A DNA stretch of 64,000 nt from Acinetobacter terrestris (GCF_004331155.1 NZ_SJNZ01000016.1:16529-80528); one strand, 5' to 3'; shown: positions 45,882 through 54,348, numbered from the stretch's first letter. Notes: generated by a model from the letters alone, not told the origin. Numbers and translations: made by a program.

Positions 45882-47459
45882 TTAACCAAATACAATCGGC
45901 TGTTCAAGTTCCAAACTTGGTGTTGCTGGCGGTAGAGATGCTGCATCATAACTTGGCAGCGTACTGTTACCCAGAATTGGTTGAGTTGAGTCGTTGATAC
46001 CTGGCGCAATATTGCCTAAATCAATGTTGCCTAAACTACTGTTGCCTTGGAATAAATCAGCAACGCTGAGTAAAGTTGTCGGGGCATCGCCAGTCAATTG
46101 ACCCGCATCTTCAGTGAGACCATCAAAATCAACACTGTTTGAAGCAGATGAAATACCTTCGATAATACCACCGAGATCCAGACTGCTGTCATTATTGAGA
46201 TTACCCAATAATCCACTCAAGTCTATACCATTCAAGCTACCTTCACTCAGACTACCAAGCAAGTCTGTGAGGGCTGCAACGTCGATGTTGCTTGAACCGC
46301 CGATTAATCCACCGACCAGTTGAGCAATCTGAGCGATGTCGATATCACCATTGCCGCCAATCAAGTTGCTAACCAGACCAGCAATTGCGCCAATGTCGAT
46401 GTTGCTTGAACCGCCGATTAATCCGCCGACCAGTTGTGCGATCTGAGCGATATCAATATCGCCATTACCACCAATCAGGTTACCAACCAGACCCGCAATT
46501 GCGCCAATGTCGATATTACTCGAGCCACCAATTAAGCCACCGACCAGTTGAGCAATCTGAGCGATATCAATCTCGCCATTACCACCAATCAGGTTACCGA
46601 CCAGACCGGCAATCGCGCCAATGTCGATGTTGCTTGAACCGCCGATTAATCCGCCGACCAGCTGTGCAATCTGGGCGATATCAATCTCGCCATTGCCGCC
46701 AATCAGGTTACCGACCAGACCGGCAATTGCGCCAATGTCAATGTTGCTTGAGCCACCAATTAATCCGCCGACCAGTTGAGCAATTTGTGCGATATCGATA
46801 TCACCATTACCGCCAATCAGGTTACCGACCAGACCGGCAATCGCGCCAATGTCGATATTGCTTGAACCGCCGATTAAGCCACCAACCAGTTGAGCAATTT
46901 GTGCGATATCAATCTCGCCATTGCCACCAATCAGGTTACCGACCAGACCGGCAATCGCGCCAATATCGATATTGCTTGAACCGCCGATTAAGCCACCGAC
47001 CAGCTGTGCGATTTTAGCAATATCAATATTACCGGTATTGCCGCCGATCAAGCCACCGACCAGTTGAGAAATGGCTCCAATATCAAGCTTGCTATTATTA
47101 CTACTTAGCAGCCCATCCAATAAATTGGTAATTTGAGCAATGCTGAAACTACCGCCATTTGATTGAGTCAAACTGCTGATCAGGTTTTGAATATTTAGAC
47201 TAGACGCATTTGAACCAGAAAACTGACTTAATAATGTGCTGAGATTTGTTGTACTTAGATTACTTCCAGAGAGGAGGTTATTTAATAATGAGCTAACTGA
47301 AGGTTGAGTAGTCGATCCCGTCAGATTGCTAATAATATTGCTGATGGTGCCTGATGTACTTCCACCGAATAAGCCACCTAATAGGCTTTTAGTTTGCGTT
47401 TCGGCAGTTAAGACAGGACTCAACTTGGTTTTTATCAAGCTTAAAAGTAGAGAAGCCAT
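45882..47459 (-). CDS. Repeat protein built from 19-residue IDI..LVG.LIGG units
   Basis: I do not recognise a family. An N-terminal Leu/Ser/Gly-rich region (SLLGGLFGGSTSGTISNIIS, residues 1-120) leads into tandem units of 19 residues, such as NIDIGAIAGLVGNLIGGNG alternating with EIDIAQIAQLVGGLIGGSS. Six nearly identical 38-residue pairs plus degenerate flanking units span about residues 125-390. The tail (390-525) is less regular and acidic, ending QPIVFG. There is no signal peptide, lipobox or sorting motif. The unit has a short strand (IDI), a small helix (IAQLVGGL) and a GG turn, compatible with a hydrophobic solenoid or self-assembling fibre. I chose the ATG at 47459 because AAGGA lies 7 bases upstream. 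Confidence 0.8.
   Translation of the reverse strand: MASLLLSLIKTKLSPVLTAETQTKSLLGGLFGGSTSGTISNIISNLTGSTTQPSVSSLLNNLLSGSNLSTTNLSTLLSQFSGSNASSLNIQNLISSLTQSNGGSFSIAQITNLLDGLLSSNNSKLDIGAISQLVGGLIGGNTGNIDIAKIAQLVGGLIGGSSNIDIGAIAGLVGNLIGGNGEIDIAQIAQLVGGLIGGSSNIDIGAIAGLVGNLIGGNGDIDIAQIAQLVGGLIGGSSNIDIGAIAGLVGNLIGGNGEIDIAQIAQLVGGLIGGSSNIDIGAIAGLVGNLIGGNGEIDIAQIAQLVGGLIGGSSNIDIGAIAGLVGNLIGGNGDIDIAQIAQLVGGLIGGSSNIDIGAIAGLVSNLIGGNGDIDIAQIAQLVGGLIGGSSNIDVAALTDLLGSLSEGSLNGIDLSGLLGNLNNDSSLDLGGIIEGISSASNSVDFDGLTEDAGQLTGDAPTTLLSVADLFQGNSSLGNIDLGNIAPGINDSTQPILGNSTLPSYDAASLPPATPSLELEQPIVFG
46296..47090 (-). repeat. Tandem 114-bp (2 x 57 bp) coding repeats
   Basis: Within the repeat-protein gene, 38-codon units recur six times, each of two related 57-bp halves, with less perfect halves at both ends. 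Differences between copies are mainly at third codon positions plus the E/D switch before IDIAQ and one G-to-S change. Protein-level selection therefore maintains the repeats. Copy number could vary by recombination. Confidence 0.9.
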
Positions 47460-47650
47460 GACCATTCCTTGTGTAATATATATTTTTTTTAAATGCGCTA
47501 TTTTTATTTTGCTAGAGCGCTATTCTTTTAATCTATTTCTATACACATGTAAAAGATAGGCGGTCATGGTATGCGGATACTCTAACGGATCAGTCTGATT
47601 GTAAAGTTCGTCCTAAATTTAAATGATTTAAAAATAAAGATTTAATCAAT

Positions 47651-47693
47651 ATTACCACTGGTCATTTTTTACAATTAAATGACCAGTGGTAAT
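47651..47693. repeat. 17-bp perfect inverted repeat
   Basis: ATTACCACTGGTCATTT and AAATGACCAGTGGTAAT are separated by 9 bases. No T-run follows on either strand, so it is not a normal terminator. It could be an operator for a dimeric regulator or a remnant of a small mobile repeat. Confidence 0.85.
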
Positions 47694-47768
47694 CTAACGC
47701 AGAATGAATCAAAACTTTCTTTATGAGTTTTCTAATCTTTTGGAAAATATTTTCAAAATATTAAAATT

Positions 47769-47796
47769 TTGTGAAAATAAATAATTATTGTATAAC
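47769..47796 (+). promoter_or_regulatory. Probable promoter of the Lrp/AsnC gene
   Basis: A -35 like TTGTGA and a -10 like TATAAC separated by 16 bases, about 55 bases before the ATG. Confidence 0.45.
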
Positions 47797-47803
47797 AGAG
47801 AGG

Positions 47804-47819
47804 GCGCAATATTTTGCGC
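47804..47819. promoter_or_regulatory. Inverted repeat at the start of the Lrp/AsnC transcript, possible operator
   Basis: GCGCAA and TTGCGC around TATT, placed just downstream of the proposed -10. A site here would suit autorepression, which is common for AsnC-family regulators (inference). Confidence 0.45.
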
Positions 47820-47849
47820 ATCTATTGATTATTGAGAAAGAGCATAAAA

Positions 47850-48320
47850 ATGGAATTGGATCGTTTTGATAAACAAATCCTGGAAATTTTAAATCAGGAA
47901 GACGTGAATTTAAATGAACTTTCAGAACGGATTAATCTTTCAGTGAGTTCTGTGCATCGGCGGATCAAGCATCTGATTGAAGCCAAGATCATGACCCATT
48001 TAAAGCGTGATATTAACTATGCCAAGTTGGGTTTTAGTCTGCATGTCTTATTACAAGTGTCTTTAAACAAACATGATACCGATACTTTTGCCAAATTTTT
48101 AGAAGAATTAGAAAATATTCCGGAAGTGATTAATGCCTTTTTAGTGACCGGTCAATCTGCCGATTTTATTGTCGAAGTGGTCGCAAAAGATATGGAAAAT
48201 TATAGTGAAATTCTTTTAAAACGTATTGGTAAAATTGAGCATGTCGTAGCACTGCATTCGAGCTTTGTGATTAAAGAATATAACGTGTTGAACTGTAGTG
48301 GCTTACTTAACCGGGTGTAA
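47850..48320 (+). CDS. Lrp/AsnC-family transcriptional regulator
   Basis: N-terminal helix-turn-helix (LDRFDKQILEILNQ, then LNELSERINLSVSSVHRRIKHL, residues 1-60) and a C-terminal RAM ligand-binding domain (LGFSLHVLLQVSLNKHD, VTGQSADFIVEVVAKDM). The 156 aa reading from the ATG at 47850 matches Lrp/AsnC length; the TTG six codons upstream gives a non-family N-terminus. AAGAG precedes the ATG. Ligands of the family are usually amino acids. It stands next to the repeat protein, which it might control, and carries its own operator-like repeat. It is followed by a strong terminator. Confidence 0.93.
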   Translation: MELDRFDKQILEILNQEDVNLNELSERINLSVSSVHRRIKHLIEAKIMTHLKRDINYAKLGFSLHVLLQVSLNKHDTDTFAKFLEELENIPEVINAFLVTGQSADFIVEVVAKDMENYSEILLKRIGKIEHVVALHSSFVIKEYNVLNCSGLLNRV

Positions 48321-48383
48321 CAGATTTTATTTAGTCTATAATTTTAACAATTGAGCCTCTCATTCATTTCGTGTTTTGAAGAT

Positions 48384-48411
48384 AAAAAACGCACCATGCG
48401 GTGCGTTTTTT
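48384..48411. terminator. Bidirectional terminator between Lrp/AsnC gene and yebC
   Basis: AAAAAACGCACC and GGTGCGTTTTTT with a 4-nt loop and A/T runs on both sides. Confidence 0.93.
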
Positions 48412-48439
48412 GTAACAGATGTAAAACGGGTGAATGCAA

Positions 48440-49189
48440 TTAAGCATCCAACTGTTCTAAAACTTCATCTGAAAATTCTACGTTGGTATAAACGTTTTGA
48501 ACATCATCTAGATCTTCAAACATATCAATCATTTTCAAAATCATTTTGGCTTGATCAATATCTGTGATTTCTGCTTTAGTGGATGGACTCATCACAACTT
48601 CAGCGTTGTCAGACTTAAGACCGGCAGCAGATAAAGCATCCTGTACATCACCGAATGATTCAGGCGTGGTAATGACTAAAATTTCATCTTCACTCACTTC
48701 AATATCTTCAGCGCCTGCTTCTAAAGCCACGTCCATGATTTTATCTTCTAAAGAAACATCTTCAAAAGTAATTTCACCACGTTTGGTAAACAGGTAAGCC
48801 ACTGAACCTGCGGTACCTAAGTTACCATTGGTTTTAGAGAAGCAATGACGAACGTCAGGTACGGTACGGTTTAAATTGTCAGTCATTGTTTCGACCAGAA
48901 CAGCTACGCCACCAACACCATAACCTTCATAAGTGACTTCTTTTAACTCGTCATTATCATCACCACCCGCACCACGTTGAATAGCACGGTTGATCACATC
49001 ACGTGTCATATTTACAGACAGTGCTTTTTCGACAACAGCACGTAGACGCGGGTTACTTCCCACATCTGGGCCGCCGAGTTTTGCAGCAGTTGTTAATTCA
49101 CGAATATATTTGGTAAAAACTTTACCACGGCTCGCATCTTGTTTTGCTTTGCGATGCTTAATGTTGGCCCACTTGGAATGACCCGCCAT
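48440..49189 (-). CDS. yebC: YebC/PmpR-family protein
   Basis: 249 aa, cytoplasmic. [19 protein letters not shown] and [14 protein letters not shown] are family signatures, with the three-domain YebC fold extending to [17 protein letters not shown]. YebC proteins have been described as transcription regulators and, more recently, as ribosome-associated factors that help translate proline-rich stretches. AAGGAGCAT lies about 9 bases before the ATG. It is monocistronic, with codon bias of a well-expressed gene. Confidence 0.96.
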   Translation of the reverse strand: MAGHSKWANIKHRKAKQDASRGKVFTKYIRELTTAAKLGGPDVGSNPRLRAVVEKALSVNMTRDVINRAIQRGAGGDDNDELKEVTYEGYGVGGVAVLVETMTDNLNRTVPDVRHCFSKTNGNLGTAGSVAYLFTKRGEITFEDVSLEDKIMDVALEAGAEDIEVSEDEILVITTPESFGDVQDALSAAGLKSDNAEVVMSPSTKAEITDIDQAKMILKMIDMFEDLDDVQNVYTNVEFSDEVLEQLDA

Positions 49190-49302
49190 GCGAAATATGC
49201 TCCTTGTAGATTGGCTTTATGCCTAATCGAATATGTTAAATTCTACCATAAGCCCTTTTTTCTTAGAAAGGGCTGGCTTTTGAGTTTTTATACAAATATC
49301 AC

Positions 49303-49866
49303 TTAGTTTTTAGGTTCTGGTATCACAATATCCAAACCTACCTTATCTTTATAGAGCTGTTTAAGCAAAGCCAGGTCATGATTGATTTCAGTTGGATATA
49401 TTTTGCCTAGAATGCCGCCTTGCTTAGTATTGGAATTGGCATACATTAAAACAATAGGAACACCCGCTGCTTTGGCGATATGCCAAAAGCCGGTACGAAT
49501 CGGTCTTCTGGTTTCACCTGTTTTTGCACGGGTGGCTTCAGGTGCAATCACCAGATTGAATTTTTCATTTTGCTGAAAATGCTCAACCATTAATGACACG
49601 ATATCTTTATTGGATTTACGATCGACTGCAATCCCGCCAATGGCCTCTAATAATGGTTTCATCGGCCCCTTAAATAATTCTTTTTTAATCAGGGTATGAA
49701 TTTTCATATCAAAAATTTGGAACAGGGCAAGCGAGAGAACTGCATCCATCATTGAGGTGTGTTCAAAGCCAACAATGACTTGTTTATTCTCAAGTACATC
49801 GGGTTCAACATGATAAGTCCATCCCGCAAGTTTAAATGCAGATTCACCAAGAAATTTTTTTAACAT
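49303..49866 (-). CDS. Lysophospholipid acyltransferase family protein (PlsC-like)
   Basis: A 187-aa glycerophosphate acyltransferase-fold protein. HTSMMD (His36 to Asp41) is the HX4D catalytic motif, and PEATRAKTGETR near residue 108 replaces the usual EGTRS phosphate-binding motif. PIRTGFWHIAKAAGVPIV is a typical third motif. The protein is shorter than PlsC (about 240 aa) and lacks an obvious membrane helix at its start, matching a small subgroup near YihG/OlsA-like enzymes. It probably transfers an acyl chain to a lysolipid at the inner membrane; the acceptor is not known. AGGAGG-like CCTCCTATG context precedes the ATG. Confidence 0.87.
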   Translation of the reverse strand: MLKKFLGESAFKLAGWTYHVEPDVLENKQVIVGFEHTSMMDAVLSLALFQIFDMKIHTLIKKELFKGPMKPLLEAIGGIAVDRKSNKDIVSLMVEHFQQNEKFNLVIAPEATRAKTGETRRPIRTGFWHIAKAAGVPIVLMYANSNTKQGGILGKIYPTEINHDLALLKQLYKDKVGLDIVIPEPKN

Positions 49867-50175
49867 AGGAGGAAATTAGACAATTCGAAAGTCAGCTAAT
49901 TTCTGCTTGTTCGTATTTATAGTCAAGAGGCTATGTGTTTAAAGTGTACAAATAAATATTTTGTATATAGTTTTGGGAAATGGTCGCATTAATTGTTTTT
50001 ATATATAAATAGGTGTTAATAAGTATATAAAATGTATCATTCAATATAAATTAAGACTTAATAATGACTAAAAACAGCTATTCAGATCAAAAAATACCTA
50101 TTAGACTTTTGTCGAAGATAAAAGCTTCTGAACAAATTGTTCAACTTCGCTTCTGTTTAATGAGGATTGAAAAGA
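49867..50175. other. Intergenic, AT-rich
   Basis: About 300 bases. A frame starting at 50064 runs through the following small gene in another phase and has no ribosome binding site. No strong hairpin is seen. Confidence 0.4.
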
Positions 50176-50298
50176 ATGATGTATTTTTCGACTTTTCTAT
50201 TGGCGTTTGGGTTGTTTATGCTGGTTGTTGTATGGTCTTTAATCGAAATTCGCTTGGAATCTCGTAAAAAACGCAATTTTGGTTCTGAAGTGAGCTGA
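50176..50298 (+). CDS. Small single-helix membrane protein, 40 aa
   Basis: MMYFSTFLLAFGLFMLVVVW is one membrane helix, followed by a positively charged tail (SLIEIRLESRKKRNF), which predicts the N-terminus out and the tail in the cytoplasm. GAGGATTGAAAAGA gives a plausible Shine-Dalgarno sequence about 9 bases before the ATG pair. This is the layout of small membrane proteins that modify larger complexes; no family is recognised. Confidence 0.45.
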   Translation: MMYFSTFLLAFGLFMLVVVWSLIEIRLESRKKRNFGSEVS

Positions 50299-50678
50299 AA
50301 ATTAAATTTTTCAAAGAATTAATTGCTCGATTCAATTTTTAAATCTCTATTTAAAAATAAGGGTTGAATGATTAATTAAGACCTTATAAGTATAATTAAG
50401 TCATCATTTTATCATGTTGTATTGTTCAGCATTCAAGCTTCTTATGTGATAGTGAATGTGGTTTTATTGAATGAATGTATTTCTAAAATAGAAAAAAATC
50501 TACTTTTAATTTTAGCGATAAATTAAGAATTTATGAAAAAAACAAGCGATAAAATAAGTGATAAAAACAATTGTTGTGTTAGTGTGCAACTGCAAGCAAA
50601 AATGCTTGTTTTTTGAAAAAATCTTCGTTAGTATTGCCTCGCTTGAACTTGTTGATATATAACAAATTCAGCTTATCA
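50299..50678. other. Intergenic before the tRNA
   Basis: Very AT-rich, with no gene. The right end likely holds the tRNA promoter: TTGTTT (50606-50611) and TAGTAT (50629-50634), 17 bases apart, followed by a GC-rich discriminator (TGCCTCGC) typical of stringently controlled stable-RNA promoters. Confidence 0.4.
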
Positions 50679-50755
<77 letters not shown>

Positions 50756-50788
50756 AATTATATATTCATATGCACTCATATGAATCTC

Positions 50789-50822
50789 AAACCCTTAATT
50801 CTAAAGGAATTAGGGGTTTTTT
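50789..50822 (+). terminator. Terminator of the tRNA transcript
   Basis: AAACCCTTAATTC and GAATTAGGGGTTT (13 bp, one G-U pair, 5-nt loop) followed by TTT. Confidence 0.88.
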
Positions 50823-51013
50823 ATTGCTTTTTTAACTTCATTATGGAAATACCTCCTGTATATCCTCAATCATAAATATAACGATTGATACATGTTCTAA
50901 AGCTCAGTTTATGTATCTCAATGTAGAAATGATTAAGAGCCAATCAAAAGCTTTATCTAAGTTATTCTTGTTTTAAGCATTTTTTATAAATCGTCTGTAA
51001 AGACAGACAAAAG

Positions 51014-51042
51014 TTATCAATCTAAGCAAATCACTCTATAAT
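51014..51042 (+). promoter_or_regulatory. Probable promoter of the OsmC-YcaO gene
   Basis: TTATCA (-35) and a consensus TATAAT (-10) with 17-base spacing. Transcription would start near 51049, leaving a leader of about 150 bases. Confidence 0.55.
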
Positions 51043-51200
51043 ATCGCTCATCATTACAAGTGTCGGACGTTCAGTGTGGTCACCAAACGGATGATGCGAG
51101 TTACTCTTTTTTTAAGTCAATTCTTTCCGTGATTCGGCTTATGTTTCAATTTAGAATCTTATGGGTCCGCAGTGGCTCATAAGAATATTTAGGTGCCAAC

Positions 51201-53405
51201 ATGGAAATTAAGGTCAATTATCTCGACAACCTTCGACAAGAAGCCAAGTTCGATGATTTTACGGTAATTGCCGACCAACCAATTCGTTATAAAGGTGATG
51301 GTTCAGCACCAGGCCCATTCGATTATTTTCTTGCATCTTCTGCTTTATGTGCTGCCTACTTTGTCAAGGTATATTGTGCAGCGCGTGATATTCCGACTGA
51401 TAATATTCGTCTGTCGCAAAACAACATCGTAGATCCAGAAAACCGCTATAAACAAATTTTTAAAATTCAGGTGGAATTACCTGCGGACATTTCAGAAAAA
51501 GACCGCCAGGGTATTTTGCGTTCAATCGACCGTTGTACCGTAAAAAAAGTGATTCAAACCGGTCCTGAATTTATCATTGAAGAAGTGGAAAGCATTGATG
51601 CTGATGCGCAAGCTTTATTGATGCCAAGTTTAGCGTCAGAAAGCAGTACCTTTATTCCCGGTAAAGATCTGCCATTAGAAGAAACCATTGCCAATATGTC
51701 AGGCATTTTGGCTGGTCTTGGCATGAAGATTGAAATTGCTTCATGGCGTAACATTGTGCCGAATGTGTGGTCTTTACATGTTCGTGATGCACAATCACCA
51801 ATGTGCTTTACCAACGGGAAGGGTTCAACCAAAGAAAGTGCGTTAGCTTCGGCACTCGGTGAATTCATTGAACGTCTCAACTGTAACTTCTTCTACAACG
51901 ATCAGTTTTGGGGTCAAGACATTGCCAATGCTGAATTTGTACATTATCCAGATGAAAAATGGTTTAAGCCGGGTCCACAAGATGAATTGCCAAAAGAAAT
52001 TTTGGATGAATATACTTTAGAGATTTACAATCCTGAAGGTGAACTGCTCGGTACGCATTTGTATGACACCAACTCGGGCAATACCGAGCGTGGAATCTGT
52101 TCATTGCCATTCGTGCGTCAGTCCGATGATGAAGTGGTTTATTTCCCCTCGAACCTGATTGAAAACTTGTACTTAAGTAACGGTATGAGTGCCGGGAATA
52201 CCTTGGCCGAAGCGCAAGTACAATGTTTGTCTGAAATTTTTGAACGTGCGGTGAAACGTGAAATTTTAGAAGGCGAGATAGCCCTTCCAGATGTGCCAGA
52301 AGATGTATTGGCGAAATATCCAGGCATTGTGGCAGGCATTAAAGGTTTGGAAGAGCAAGGCTTCCCGGTCTTGGTCAAAGATGCCTCTTTGGGTGGTAAA
52401 TATCCAGTGATGTGCGTGACCTTGATGAATCCCCGTACTGGTGGAGTCTTTGCTTCTTTTGGGGCACATCCAAAACTGGAAGTGGCTTTAGAGCGCAGCC
52501 TGACTGAACTATTACAAGGCCGTAGTTTTGAAGGTCTGAATGATCTACCAAAACCCACCTTTAGCAGCAATGCAGTCACTGAACCGAATAACTTCGTAGA
52601 GCACTTTATCGATTCAAGCGGTCTGGTGTCTTGGCGTTTCTTTAGCTCAAAAGCTGAGTATGAATTTGTTGAATGGGATTTCACCTCTGAAGGTGAAAAT
52701 GCCAATGCGGAAGAAGCGGCAACCATGTTTTCTATTCTCGAAGAGATGGGCAAAGAAGTCTATATGGCGGTGTATCAGCATTTAGGTGCAACAGCTTGCC
52801 GGATCTTGGTGCCGGGTTATTCGGAAATTTATCTGGTTGAAGACCTTATCTGGGACAATACCAATAAAGCGCTTCAGTTCCGAGAAGATATCTTAAATAT
52901 CCATCGTTTGGATGATCAACAACTTGAAGCTTTGGTTGAGCGTCTAGAAGAATGTGAGTCCGACGATTACACCGATATCGTGACCTTGATTGGTATTGAA
53001 TTTGATGATAATACCGTTTGGGGACAGCTGACTATTCTGGAACTGAAGCTCCTCATTTATATTGCCTTACAGCAATTTGAAGAAGCGAAAGACTTGGTTG
53101 AACAGTTCCTGCAATACAACACCAATACGGTTGAACGCGGTTTATTCTACCAATGCTTAAATGTCGTTCTTGAAGTTGAACTCGATGATGACATGGATTT
53201 GGATGATTATGAAACCAATTTCCGTCGTATGTTTGGTGATGAACGTATGGATGCCGTGATTGGTTCTATGGATGGCAGTATCCGCTTCCATGGTTTAACT
53301 GAAACCAGTATGAAACTGGAAGGCTTAGACCGTCATTTACGTTTAATCGACAGCTATAAAAAGCTCCATGCAGCACGCCAGAAGTTTGTAGCTGTAGCAA
53401 AATAG
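51201..53405 (+). CDS. ycaO: OsmC-domain / YcaO-domain fusion protein
   Basis: Residues about 1-140 are OsmC/Ohr-like (YKGDGSAPGPFDYFLASSALCAAYFVKVYC), a fold that reduces peroxides through Cys. Residues about 150-734 are a YcaO ATP-dependent cyclodehydratase-type domain (GKGSTKESALASALGEFIER, SNGMSAGNTLAEAQVQCLSEIFERAV, ACRILVPGYSEIYLVEDL). E. coli YcaO (586 aa) assists RimO in methylthiolation of ribosomal protein S12 and lacks the OsmC part. This fused arrangement is known in several gammaproteobacteria. No RiPP precursor, protease or dehydrogenase genes are adjacent, so a natural-product role is unlikely. TAGGTG precedes the ATG. Confidence 0.93.
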   Translation: MEIKVNYLDNLRQEAKFDDFTVIADQPIRYKGDGSAPGPFDYFLASSALCAAYFVKVYCAARDIPTDNIRLSQNNIVDPENRYKQIFKIQVELPADISEKDRQGILRSIDRCTVKKVIQTGPEFIIEEVESIDADAQALLMPSLASESSTFIPGKDLPLEETIANMSGILAGLGMKIEIASWRNIVPNVWSLHVRDAQSPMCFTNGKGSTKESALASALGEFIERLNCNFFYNDQFWGQDIANAEFVHYPDEKWFKPGPQDELPKEILDEYTLEIYNPEGELLGTHLYDTNSGNTERGICSLPFVRQSDDEVVYFPSNLIENLYLSNGMSAGNTLAEAQVQCLSEIFERAVKREILEGEIALPDVPEDVLAKYPGIVAGIKGLEEQGFPVLVKDASLGGKYPVMCVTLMNPRTGGVFASFGAHPKLEVALERSLTELLQGRSFEGLNDLPKPTFSSNAVTEPNNFVEHFIDSSGLVSWRFFSSKAEYEFVEWDFTSEGENANAEEAATMFSILEEMGKEVYMAVYQHLGATACRILVPGYSEIYLVEDLIWDNTNKALQFREDILNIHRLDDQQLEALVERLEECESDDYTDIVTLIGIEFDDNTVWGQLTILELKLLIYIALQQFEEAKDLVEQFLQYNTNTVERGLFYQCLNVVLEVELDDDMDLDDYETNFRRMFGDERMDAVIGSMDGSIRFHGLTETSMKLEGLDRHLRLIDSYKKLHAARQKFVAVAK

Positions 53406-53897
53406 AAATGATGCAGGCGGGAGCAATCATCAATATAAAGGGATTGCTCCTATACTATTGATCTAAAATGAAATGTATTCAAGAAGTTCCATTCTATTTT
53501 CTATTCTAAGCGTCTGCATATCCGCAATAAGCCGAATGACTCAAATCATCCGGCTTATTTTTTGGTATTTGCCAACATAATATTTTAAATACAACAGGCG
53601 AATGAACGCTTCTCTTCTTTGTATATCTACCCAATATTGAGTTTCATCAACCTTTTTATTTATAAGGATTTTAATGATTTTATTTAACTTGGGATCAAGA
53701 ATAAGTCATTACTTAAGTGTGTATTAATTCAGGCTTTATTTTGTAATAACTTCAAAAATTATTGCAAAGTTATTTGAATTTTCAAAAAAATGTGGTAATA
53801 AAGAGCTGTGATGTTTTTTTAATCACATTGTAGTTTCAGGAAGAAATGTATTTAAAAAAAATGACTTTTAAAAACAATCAAAAAGGGAGTTTAGAAA
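53406..53897. other. Intergenic after the YcaO gene
   Basis: It contains the YcaO-gene terminator (53526-53563), then AT-rich sequence leading to a small gene. Nothing else is recognised. Confidence 0.5.
53526..53563 (+). terminator. Terminator of the OsmC-YcaO gene
   Basis: AATAAGCCG and CGGCTTATT, extended inward by AATGA/TCATC with one mismatch, followed by TTTTTT. Confidence 0.85.
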
Positions 53898-54011
53898 ATG
53901 CTTCAATTGCTTATGAAATTATTTTGTTTACATGTCTATGAATATGAGCACATGGAAGAAATTGGGGAACATTATAAGGAATGCAGAAAGTGTGGAGATA
54001 AGCCGCTTTAA
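53898..54011 (+). CDS. Small Cys/His protein, 37 aa
   Basis: MLQLLMKLFCLHVYEYEHME, then a C-terminal ECRKCGDKPL. The CxxC plus the upstream Cys-x-His (FCLH) could form a single zinc site, as in minimal zinc-ribbon-like proteins. AAAGGGAG lies about 9 bases before the ATG, and a strong terminator follows 17 bases after the stop, both supporting a real gene. Function unknown. Confidence 0.55.
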   Translation: MLQLLMKLFCLHVYEYEHMEEIGEHYKECRKCGDKPL

Positions 54012-54027
54012 TTGAATTCTATGTATA

Positions 54028-54063
54028 ACAAAGAAGTGGGCTTTATGCTCACTTCTTTGTTTT
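54028..54063 (+). terminator. Terminator of the 37-aa protein gene
   Basis: ACAAAGAAGTGGGC and GCTCACTTCTTTGT (14 bp, one G-U pair, 5-nt loop) followed by TTT. Confidence 0.87.
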
Positions 54064-54123
54064 CAGCGCAAAATTAGTAATAATTGCTCAGTAAAACTTT
54101 TTACTTAGGCAAGGCTAAGGCCA

Positions 54124-54348
54124 ATGAACAAAGACTTTAAAGCAAAAACTTACATTGTGGATGAGCATCTGCAAGATACATTAAGCTGGTTGTGTCATCA
54201 TCAAGACAGTTTTGACTCATTCACCTATGATGCCATTACTCAAGAATTGGCGGTGCAGCATGCCAATGGTATGGACATCATTCGGGTGGGAGATTATCTG
54301 AATGCGAGTTATGGCATTTTAATTACTGCACATAACTTTGTAGGATAG
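54124..54348 (+). CDS. Hypothetical protein, 74 aa
   Basis: A small soluble acidic protein (TYIVDEHLQDTLSWLCHHQD, ending NASYGILITAHNFVG) with no signal peptide or membrane helix. AAGGCTAAGGCC precedes the ATG. No family is recognised. A short repeat tract and a terminator follow, so it is transcribed alone. Confidence 0.65.
   Translation: MNKDFKAKTYIVDEHLQDTLSWLCHHQDSFDSFTYDAITQELAVQHANGMDIIRVGDYLNASYGILITAHNFVG

Larger units (their letters stand above)
47460..47849. other. Divergent region between repeat protein and Lrp/AsnC gene
   Basis: 390 bases holding a 17-bp perfect inverted repeat (47651-47693), a promoter for the AsnC-type gene (47769-47796) and a second inverted repeat (47804-47819). 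AT-rich otherwise. Confidence 0.55.
50756..51200. other. tRNA terminator and long leader of the OsmC-YcaO gene
   Basis: After the tRNA come a hairpin (ATTCATATG/CATATGAAT, 50764-50785) and a terminator (50789-50822). The right half holds a promoter (51014-51042) and a leader of about 150 bases. The leader ends in the inverted repeat CTTATG/CATAAG (51159-51183) directly ahead of the ribosome binding site TAGGTG, so it could influence translation. Confidence 0.5.

Noticed and set aside
46385..47017. Long plus-strand frame (Arg/Ser/Gln-rich, 210 aa) opposite the repeat protein
   Set aside because: It is the antisense shadow of the 114-bp coding repeats; its composition is an artefact of the repeated codons and it has no ribosome binding site.
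46296..47090. Possible CRISPR-like array
   Set aside because: The repeats are contiguous coding units of 57/114 bp without unique spacers, and no cas genes are nearby.
52139..52753. 204-aa minus-strand frame inside the OsmC-YcaO gene
   Set aside because: Antisense shadow; the plus-strand protein is clearly real.
51201..53405. RiPP biosynthetic cluster around the YcaO domain
   Set aside because: No precursor peptide, dehydrogenase, protease or transporter is adjacent; the fusion matches the housekeeping OsmC-YcaO type.
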